In this document: positions 45,341-54,015 of the stretch, one piece after another
Numbering within the stretch: position 1 is the first letter of the stretch
Layout: each line of letters begins with the position of its first letter
Source: Selaginella moellendorffii
Taxonomy: Eukaryota; Streptophyta; Lycopodiopsida; Selaginellales; Selaginellaceae
Length of the DNA stretch: 64,000 nucleotides
Assembly: GCF_000143415.4 (NCBI RefSeq)
Contig: NW_003314348.1
Location: 625,253 to 689,252 of the forward strand
Reading direction: 5' to 3'
The notes under the pieces: model-generated
What the model was told of the DNA's origin: nothing
Databases searched by the model: none
The model's input: the letters and a program-made list of their open reading frames with translations, nothing else
Translations under genes and position numbers: made by a program

Positions 45341-45427
45341 ACACAAGTAAGCTTTTTTGGAGCAACTCTTTCTCTCACTTACGCCATAGAAGCTGTACAG
45401 GTTGTGAGAGACTGGAACCTCTCTCTC

Positions 45428-47998
45428 TCACAAAATCTCCACCAGCAACGGGTCCCCGACCGACAAAGCTCTTATTCTTCTCACGATCTCCGAGACGTTT
45501 CTAGCGCTCCAGGGACGAACCAAGTGCTTGCTCTTCCGGTAAAACACGGCGGGATCGCGCCTCACGCTCGTCTCGGCCACGTACTTGAACGCTTCGGAGT
45601 CGTAGCTCGCTGGCTTCTCCATGGCCAAGAAGAAGAGCGGTATCGCCAGCTCCGGACGGAGCTCCAGTTTCACCCCGATTGGAACTAGGGCCTTGAAGTC
45701 ACTCACGTAGCGGTGGGGGATGTAGAAGGAATCGGAGCTCGAGACAACGAAGTGCATGTCGTCCATGCTCTTCTTGTAGTTGGCCAGCATCTTTGGGGAC
45801 AAGCTACGAACAGCGGCTTTGATGCTCTTCTTGACGCTGCTTGCGAGATACCAGGCCGAGCCAGGTCGCTTGAATCCGATAACTTGCCATGTCGTCTTTG
45901 GCTGGATGGCTGTTCTGGACTGGAGGCGGAGGAGAGAAAGATCCATCAGGCTGGGCTGGAGCTGGGAAAGAGAAACAAGCTCACCTTTTGGAGACTCCAG
46001 AGCTTGTTTTTGTTCGAGGTGACGAAGTTCCAGTAGTTGAAGACGGCATCATCTTTGAGATAAAGATAGCCATCAGCGTGCGGGTAGCGATCAAACACCT
46101 CTGGAAGGGACCTGGAACAAAAGTCTCAGAAACAAAAACAAGGAAGAAACTTGCCGAAGAACTTACTGATACGTGAAGTTTCCACCCTCGACTCGAAGGC
46201 CAGCATTGCTCTCCCGCGAACGAATCTCAACGTGCTTGAACAAGCGGCTGTAGAACATCCGCCATGCCAGGACCGTGGCATTCGCGTCGGGCGAGCAGTC
46301 GAGCACCAGGACGATGTTGCCAAAGTAACGCCGCCACTTTAGCCAGTCTCCCATCTCCTTCTCCAGCTGCGACGACTCGTGGATGCCGAGATAAACCGAC
46401 GGTAACGTCTCCGGCACGAACTGGACGTGCTCCGAGTTATACAGCAACGGGTCCACTCGTCCGAGCTCGAGAGCTAGCATCCGAGGCTGGCGGTACCCAA
46501 CCGAGACGAGATCTTGCAACCAGGCCACCGTCAAGTCGACGTTTTGTGCGCTCCAGTAGCCATTCTCAGCCATGGAGTGACTGAGATGGAGAATCCGTTG
46601 GAACAACGACCGCTTGTCCGACCGCCATGAAACCACGAAGTTGATGAGCCGCTCCATCTTGTGCAAGTCCTTCTCGTCCTTGAGAAGAATGGGATCCAGT
46701 TGATCGACACGGTGCGCTGTAGGAGGAAAAACCACGAGCATCCCGCCAACTTCCCACAGCAGCCGCTGAGCCCAGTAGCCTCGAACGACGTCGGCAGCTC
46801 TCGAGCTCACGTCCGCCGGGATCATGAGCGACCAGAGAGCCGGGCTGTGGAACAGAGTGTTGACGGAGCTCACGGGCGCCATGGTTCCTTGCGGAAGCGC
46901 CACTGGCGGCGCTTGCAAGTCGAACTCGATGCTCAGGGCCTCGCGCTCCGACCGCCGGGTGTAGTAGAAGAGCGCGTCGACGTCCGCGAATCCATTCGCC
47001 AGCCCCTGCTGGATGAAGTGCCTCCCGGGAGCGATCTCGTTGTAGGCGACTTCGAGAGAGGTCTCTCCCACCATCCTGACGGGAAAACCTCGCGGCCACA
47101 TCGATCTCTGGCCAAAGTGAACGTAAGGATTGACGATGGTCCGGTTCTCCACCATCCGGTACTGGTATAGAGGCTCCCTCCTGCCCGAGGTTCCGCTCAG
47201 CTCCACGTCGAAGACTTTCTCCAAGTTTCCTCCGCGGACGATGATCGTCTCGTCCGCGTCGTAGATCTTGCGGGCTCCGTGCTGGATGGCGAAGAGGTAG
47301 CCAACGTTTTTCCTCGCGGGACCGTCTGGATCGATGTGGCTCTGGACCCGAAAGTTCAAGCCTGCTTGAGCGTCCTTGGAGAGGAAAATCGCCCCTGGAA
47401 CTTCCCACTTGGTGGGAGTTTGAGAGTTTCCAAGAGCTAGAAGCTGCCACCCATCCAGCTTGGCGAGCTGCTGGATTTCTTCGCTAGGAGCTCCCGATAC
47501 CGCCACGACGATCCACTTCTCGGACTTCAAGATCCCCTTGTCGACTTTCGCGCTGGCTGCTTCCAAGTCCACTCTCGGATATGGAATCTCTTCCCTCTGC
47601 CTGGAAGCCGACTCTATGCACGAGAGCACCGCATTGTCGCCCCGGCTTCTCACCATCAAGAACACTATCGCGCTGAGGAACACGAAGAGCCCAATCACGA
47701 TCTTCGGGAAATTCTCCACCACGAACGACTGAATCGAGGAGGAAGGCTCCGGAGGGGAGGAGCTTGGCGCGGGCAAAATCGGCCGCCTCTCAGTGTCTTC
47801 TTCCACCTCGCTCTCCTCGCTGCCCTCGAAATCTTCCTCATTGCGGCCCGGAATCACGGTGGTGGAGTTCGAATCTAGCTTGAAGTGCACACCATTCCTG
47901 GCCGGAGCCCCAGATCCATCTCGAGCCTCGCCATTCCCAGCCGAGGATGGGTCTATCCTGTCCTGCACGTACATTTCGCTTACATGAGCTGCGCGCAA
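45428..47998 (-). CDS. STL: STELLO-type Golgi protein (DUF288 glycosyltransferase-like)
   Basis: In Arabidopsis STELLO proteins are Golgi type II membrane proteins that interact with cellulose synthases and help assemble the complex. Three exons: 46167-47998, 45985-46111, 45428-45919. Total 816 residues, slightly longer than angiosperm members. There is an acidic cytosolic N-terminus with MYVQDR near the start, then one membrane span (KIVIGLFVFLSAIVFLMV). The large lumenal domain has KWIVVAVSG, GWQLLALGNSQTP, GYLFAIQHGARKIYDADE, NPYVHFGQRSMWPRG, FIQQGLANGFADVDALFY and PPTAHR. It ends VGDPLLVEIL. It converges on the receptor kinase gene with 87 bases between stop codons. Confidence 0.93.
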
Positions 47999-48249
47999 GA
48001 TCTAGCGCGGCCTTCTACCAGATCCTACGCCCGCATTGCTGCTCCACGATCACCCAAGAACCCTAATTACGACTTCCCACCAAACATTTGGTAAAAATGA
48101 CACGCAAGAATGGACGGCCAAGATCTTTTATCGCCATAGCCGAGATTTCTTCTAAGCTCTAGATTTTCTCAAGCTCGAGAGTTTCTCTCCTTTACCAGGC
48201 TCTTTACCAAGGTCAAGAAAAACTCGCGAAGTAAAGCTGAGCCATAAAT

Positions 48250-50679
48250 CTAGAAATCGTCTTCAATCTCGTCACACTCGTCGGCAGCACTGGTGATAAC
48301 TTTTGGAGATCTCGGCTTCCAAGCGTCGCGAGTGAACGCGGAAATATTTCGCAGGAATGGAATGTACTCGGTTGCCTGCTCAACCGGACCAATATTACTA
48401 TCTCTCAACGACGCAAAGATCTCCCTCTGCAGCACGAACCGAGAAGAAAAAATAAAAACTTTTGCGTTAGCTCGGATCCACCAAAAGATGTGAAAGCATC
48501 ACCTTCTTGCTTGATAGCGAGCGCTCAACTTGCCAAAGCATGGGACTTCTCAGCGTCTGCCATCTGTTTAAAGAACCAAGTTTAAGTTGTCCGGAGAAAA
48601 ACAAGAAAATAAGAAGCTACCTTCGAGGAGCAGGGTGTGTGTTACCAAAAAGAACACCCCGTGCAGCTATAGAAGCAGCCGCAGCTTCTCCAAGTTGCGA
48701 AGCATTCGTCCATCCGGAATCTAAGAGGGGCCCTCTCGACTGCCAGGAAAATCTTGCACCAACGAGGTCTGCGTCACTTATGTACTGGATGATGTCCGCA
48801 ACGTCTTCGATGGCATCGTCATCGACAAAGTCTGGCACTGCACAAAACGATCAAGGATTATAATCAAGAGCTGAGCCAGTACCATTCTCGTGGAGAAAAG
48901 AGACGAGTGTTGAAGCTTCGGCGTGCGACTGGGATATGACTAGCTCGGGATCTTTCATTTGCAAGGGTGGTCTTTGATACTGCTGTTGAAGTGGACACGA
49001 AAGTTTTTCACCTGCAAAAAAGAAATGTCGGTCACGATTCTTAGACAACAAGTACCAACCTGACTCAGACTCCGCGTCGGCCACTCGCTTGTTGTGCAAG
49101 AATTTTCCAAGCGCATGAAATAGAGATAAGATGTGATCCCTACCGCATTTGGAACCATACTGTTCTTTGGGAGGTTCGTCGTCTGAAGCTCCGCGAACTT
49201 GCTGGCGCTTTCGTCTTCTTGACTCGGATTTATCGGATTTCGGACTATTGAGGCAGAGAAATTGGAGATGTAGGATGGCGTGTCTGATATCTCCCGCGGC
49301 GGTTTGAGCAATTTCAGCCACCATTTCGCTAGGTACACGGCATTTCTTCGCTTTGACAAGATTAGCCAAAACTTTCTTAATGGCATTTACAGTGATCGGG
49401 TTGAAGGCAATCTGTGAAATCGAACTGATGAGGAGTGAACAAAGCGGAAGGAGAGAACAAAACAAAAAAAAAAAACCTTGGAGGCTCCTCCACTCTCGAG
49501 TGTTTTTACTATCTCTCCCATGCATCGTGCCATTGAACTTCCTCGATAACCATCGTCAGCCACATCTGTAACAACTATAATGGTTGGAAACTTCGCACCC
49601 GCAAGTAACTGGCGAAGTGATTGGAGTAGCTGCCTTTTCTTGTCCTCCCCATTTACTAAAGGTACGTCGTCAATGAGAACGAATTTCATTCTCCTAACCG
49701 GAGCATTTAGTGGAAGAGAAGGAAACTTGGTTGTTTTGTCCAAAAATGTTTCAAAATCCTTCAGCTTTGAACTATATTTTGATCCTAAAAACCATGTCGA
49801 GGAAAAAAATTCAGCAAGTTCTTGTCAAGTGTTACCTAGTGTATCATTGTGTAGATGCTCCTTCCAGAGAACAGGCGTTGGAGCAGTCCACTCACAAAGC
49901 TCGGCATTCATCGTGTTGGCTAAGACTCGCACAACAGTCTACAAGATCCACCGTCTTTCAGAAACGAAGAAAGGAAAAGAAAAAAAAAACTGAAGGAAAG
50001 AAAACACTCACCTTCTTACCGACACCAGCAGGTCCGGTGATCAACAAAAGCTTGCATGAACACTGCAGTGGCAAACAATTTCAAACGAATGTTATGCAAG
50101 AGTTAGTGAAGGGCGAGAGGAAAAAGAGGTTTTACCCAGCCTTACCCCCAAGGGGTTGTCGATTTGAGTTTCCATCCATTGTCTCACTTCTCCAACCTGG
50201 AGGAAGAAAGAAAAAAAAAAAAACCACTGTTAGAAAAGAGACAGGGAACGACCAGAGCAAAAACTAGCGTTGAAAGAACTAAAACCAAAAGAATCGTAGC
50301 GATGGTGAAGAATGTAAGTGATTTACCTTCTTGCTATGAACTGCTAGATCACTCACACAGGCCGGCCGAAACTTGTCGATCCAAAGATTATCAGAGTCTT
50401 GCCGATTATCTGGAAATCTTAGCTCGCATTGCATTCCATTGTCCATTCCAGCTCACCTCGAGTGCTATCCACCTGTAGAAACGCCATATCCTCCTCGACT
50501 CGCTCGAACGGCGACCGCGAATCCTGCCGACGCACCCGCATTGGGAAAAAAGGAAGCGAGAAGAGAAGGAGCTACGAAACCTGGCTGCTCTTCTGCGAGG
50601 AGAGCGATAGCGGCAAGCGATCGTCGTCGTCATCGTCGCTCTCCTCGAGCGCCAAAACGTGGCGCTTACGCTTGGCCAT
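48250..50679 (-). CDS. RAD17: Checkpoint clamp loader RAD17
   Basis: AAA+ protein that replaces RFC1 to load the 9-1-1 clamp at damaged DNA. About twelve exons. The first is 50581-50679 (MAKRKRHVLALEES plus an acidic run), then a 16-base micro-exon 50457-50472 (VDSTR) and 50327-50409, which encodes LWIDKFRPACVSDLAVH. Later parts: LLLITGPAGVGKK (Walker A), FVLIDDVPLV (Walker B), PTIIVVTDVADD, AFNPITVNAIKKVL and AAGDIRHAILHLQFLC. The C-terminal helical region ends ECDEIEDDF. The Walker A has an extra Lys before the usual Thr (GKK/TVVRVL across an intron). Phase agrees at each border I traced. The start lies 91 bases from the start of the first cysteine-rich gene on the other strand. Confidence 0.92.
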
Positions 50680-50770
50680 AACCTAGGAACCCTAGAAGCC
50701 TGCCACGCGTCAAAAATCTAGCCCATATAAGATAGAACGAAAGCCTCGCTTGTATCTATCTAGCGCAGCG
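50680..50770. promoter_or_regulatory. 91-base shared divergent promoter (RAD17 / cysteine-rich gene 1)
   Basis: The start codons of two unrelated genes on opposite strands are only 91 bases apart. A TATA-like tataag lies near 50728 on the plus strand. Confidence 0.55.
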
Positions 50771-51466
50771 ATGAGCTTCTTCGTGCTCTTGGCCTTCGTT
50801 TTCTCTTCCATTCTCGCGAAATCTCAAGCCCAGATTTCTGGTCAGTTCGATCGCTCGGTTTTTTCACTGGAATTCCCAAACTTCTCACTGTTTTCCTGCT
50901 AAACTCGTGTGTGTGTTTATGCAGAGCTTTGCAAGGAATGTACCACTCTCTTCGACAACAAACACAACCATTCGGTGGTAAAGTTTGGGCAGTTTATGTG
51001 CGAGAACTTCTGCGACGAGCACGGAAAGGTGGTGGGGCTAAACTCCGTGGCTGTGAATGCGGAGGAGATGCTGGTGTGTGATAGATGCAGGAAGAGCAAG
51101 GGCCAGTTTATGTGCTCGCTGTGCAATCCAGAAGAGAGATCGAAGATCCAGGAAGAGGATGAAGACGACGACGATGACGATCTGCCCTATGGAGCTCGAA
51201 GAACACAGTTCTTTTGGACATCGAACGAGACCTCGTGTGACACCTGCCGGGATCGTCTGAAGTCGCCATTCTGCTTCCAGTGCAGCCTCAAGGAAGAGTG
51301 TCGAAGTTGCAACAACACCGTGGAATGCAAAACGTGCGATGTCTTTCGGCAGCACACGGTTCATGTCTCGAAGCTGTGGCTCGGCGAAGACAAACCATCC
51401 AAAGGAGTGGATGATCTTGGAAATGATCGCCAGAGTAATCCAAGCACCACCGGAACTAGAAGTTGA
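50771..51466 (+). CDS. Secreted cysteine-rich protein 1 of a tandem trio
   Basis: Two exons, 50771-50840 and 50925-51466, 203 residues. Exon 1 is a signal peptide (MSFFVLLAFVFSSILAKSQA) ending in AQ; the intron is phase 1. The mature part has about 18 Cys in pairs. One block is C-x3-C...C-x2-C-x8-C-x2-C (CENFC ... CDRCRKSKGQFMCSLC). A second is an 8-Cys block with spacing C-x2-C-x8-C-x2-C-x5-C-x2-C-x5-C-x2-C (from CDTC to CKTC). Between them is an acidic Asp/Glu run. The tail is hydrophilic and Ser/Thr/Asn-rich. I do not recognise the family. Confidence 0.85.
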
Positions 51467-52250
51467 CATGTTGATACTCGAGCTTAAGTTCTTAAGAACA
51501 AATTAAAGTTATTATTAATTAATATAAAATTCAGAACTACATTGCTCTTTTTTTACTTCCAGTTAATTTGCTTGATCCATTTTCGTATTGATTTGTTTTT
51601 CAAAAAAGTGTTGTTATGAGAGTTTGCTTAATTGCAATTGGCTGAAGCGCTCCAATCCTAGTTGCGCTGCTACAAACAAATTCAGGAGGGATGTGGAGCA
51701 TGGGGTCTACCTGATAGTTTTAATACACTTTAATTTTTCTTATCTTTTTTAAAATAAAATTGAACCATGAGAAAAATACAAAAAAATCAAATGTACAATG
51801 GGGCCATTATTGGGCCCCTAACCTTATAGTTATTTTTAATTATTGATGGTCCCTTTATAAACAACTCTGTTCTGTTGTGTTCTGTAAACTCGTGCTTCAT
51901 TAAGTGATCTCTGGAGTTCTGATAGAATTTTCTACAATTTTGTAACTGTAACAATTGCATGACTTTTCGAGGTTGATATACGGACATAGAAGAAAAAAAT
52001 ATGTATCAAATTCTGCATTGTCAACGCTATGTGGCTCAAGCTTCGCACGAAAATGTTCCACATAGAAAGAAATAAAGCTAAAGTTTTGTGACATGGCTAC
52101 ATTCTATTGCCCTAATAAACAGTAATAAAAAAACAAATACATTGGTGTAGTGTCGTAGAAACCAACGTATCTCTCTATAGTATTTAAACACACCATAGCT
52201 AAAAACTTTATTTTTTTTTTCTTCTTCTTTCCTCTTGTTAATATACATCA
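51467..52250. other. AT-rich spacer between cysteine-rich genes 1 and 2
   Basis: No gene seen. A TATA-like tatagtatttaaac lies near 52177-52192, about 60 bases before the next start codon and a pyrimidine tract. Confidence 0.5.
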
Positions 52251-52866
52251 ATGGCGGGCTCTCTTTTCACTCTTTTCGCTCTTGCTCTTTTCTTCTTGAT
52301 TGCAGCACAGCAGTCCCAAGCTCAAGAAGGTAAATTCAATCGAGCTTTCTCAAACAAAATTCAATTTCTAACTTCTTCTCGCAGAGTATCTAAAACGAGT
52401 TTGCGATGGCTGCACTACGACAAAAAACAAGCTCCTTTGCACGCTCTGTGACACTGCACAGAAGCAAGCCGCAGCAAAACCTCCAACCATGGTGACAGAG
52501 ATCCCTCAAGAGGAAGCCAAGAAGGAGGCCCTGGGCATCGCCCAAGCCGCCAAGCCAATCCACTACACAAGTGCCAAGGTCGAAAAGAAGGACTGCGCGG
52601 AGAAATGCCCCAAAGGAAGCATTACATACTACCTCGACGAGTGCACCGAGTGTAGGACGGAAGTCACCACCCTTCCAGTCTATCCCGATGGAATGGACAT
52701 CTCCAAGAGCTACTTTTGCACCAAACTTTGTGCCAGCAACTTCTTCAAGGGATCCAAGATGTGTAAGTTCTGCTGGGCAACATCGCCATCGCCATCTCCA
52801 TTGCCTTCTCCGGCCCCGGCGCCGACGCGAATGCCAAAGAAGAAGAACCCGCCTAAACACCACTGA
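52251..52866 (+). CDS. Secreted cysteine-rich protein 2 of a tandem trio
   Basis: Two exons, 52251-52329 and 52385-52866, 186 residues. Signal peptide MAGSLFTLFALALFFLIAAQ ending SQAQE, then a phase-1 intron exactly as in the neighbours. The mature part starts with the C-x2-C-x8-C-x2-C block (CDGCTTTKNKLLCTLC). It continues with two C-x3-C-x10/11-C-x2-C blocks (CAEKC...CTEC and CTKLC...CKFC), separated by a Lys/Glu/Ala-rich linker. The C-terminus is Pro/Ser-rich, then basic (SPSPSPLPSPAPAPTRMP, PPKHH). Family unknown to me; secreted or wall-associated by inference. Confidence 0.85.
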
Positions 52867-53372
52867 GTGTTTTTAGATCCAGCGTAGTTTAGTCGAGGAA
52901 ATAAGGAAAAGCACGGACCTGTGTGTTGTTTCCAAGATAGGCCTAGTGTTTGATTCGATCTGGTTGTCTGTGCAGTAGTGATAGTTTGTAGTAGTTTGAT
53001 TCTTCGCAATAAATCTGGCAAAACTTTCTTCCTTCCAACTTTGTTCTTCACGACCAAGTGGCGATCAGTCTGTTCCAGAGCCATGAGCGCAAGGAAATCG
53101 CTGGAACGATGTTTTACCTCAGTCGTCTCGCCGCGCTAGTTTGTCCGTGCATTGCCTTCACTTCGGTTCGTATCGCCCAAGCGCACTTAGAGAGAACTTT
53201 AAATCTGTCTCAGCCTAGAACATAAAAGTTTGTCACGATTGTCAAAAACAGATGAAGATCACGAAGCGCCAAACCAAAGTTTTTGTCCAAATGTCCGGTT
53301 GAATCATGACTTTTCCCAGACAAGGAGCTCCATAAATTCTCTTGTTCCGGGAAGCTTTATCCAATCTCTCGC
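52867..53372. other. Spacer between cysteine-rich genes 2 and 3, with a possible relic exon
   Basis: At 53110 a Met opens MFYLSRLAALVCPCIAF...RIAQA, a signal-peptide-like frame ending in an AQA resembling the neighbours' first exons, but no cysteine-rich exon follows before gene 3. It may be a relic copy or chance. Confidence 0.3.
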
Positions 53373-53945
53373 ATGGATCTGGCAAGAGTTATTAGTATCG
53401 TTTTGGTTCCCCATGCCTTGCTTCTCTTGGTGCAGTCTCACGCACAAGGCTTACCAGGTTAGTGCTCTACAAAACTTCCGCGTTGATCATTCTTCTCGCT
53501 ATCTGTGTCTCCAGATACATCTGAGCTTTTCGCTGAGATTCCAAGGCCTCTAGAAAACACAACTTGTGAGAAATGCACCGACCCAATGACAAACACTCAG
53601 TGCCTCGGTTGTAGCATCAAAAGCATTTGCCACAAATGTAACACCTCCATGGTATGCCTAACCTGCATGAATTTCGGCATCGAGAACATGTTAGAGAGTT
53701 CGTTTGTCGAGAAAAGTATCAGCAAGGACCTGAAAGAAACTGTGTGTAAGCTATTTTGTCGACGCGAGATGGACTTCTGGATATCAAGATCAGCGCTCTG
53801 CCGTTCTTGTAGCTCTTTACCTCCGTCCCACTCCCCGGTTGCATCTCCAATACCACCTCCCTTTTGGGGTCGTCCCAGACAGAAACGTCAAGCTCCAGCT
53901 CCAGCTCCAGCTCCAGCCCCTGGATATCACGGATACCATCACTAG
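53373..53945 (+). CDS. Secreted cysteine-rich protein 3 of a tandem trio
   Basis: Two exons, 53373-53457 and 53515-53945, 171 residues. The signal peptide (core VLVPHALLLLVQSHAQ) is split from the mature part by a phase-1 intron, as in genes 1 and 2. The mature part has the same 8-Cys block as gene 1 with identical spacing, C-x2-C-x8-C-x2-C-x5-C-x2-C-x5-C-x2-C (from CEKC to CLTC). A C-x3-C-x13-C-x2-C block follows (CKLFC...CRSC). The tail is Pro/Ala-rich with PAPAPAPAPG, then His/Tyr-rich (YHGYHH). Family not recognised. Confidence 0.85.
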
Positions 53946-54015
53946 TTTAGCGCCCGAGAAGAAACATAATAATTCACTGGCATACCTTTGTCAGTTGTCT
54001 GGAAATGAGAAAATT

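Noticed and set aside
46566..47450. 294-codon minus-strand frame within STELLO
   Set aside because: Arg/Ser-rich shadow frame of the conserved lumenal domain.
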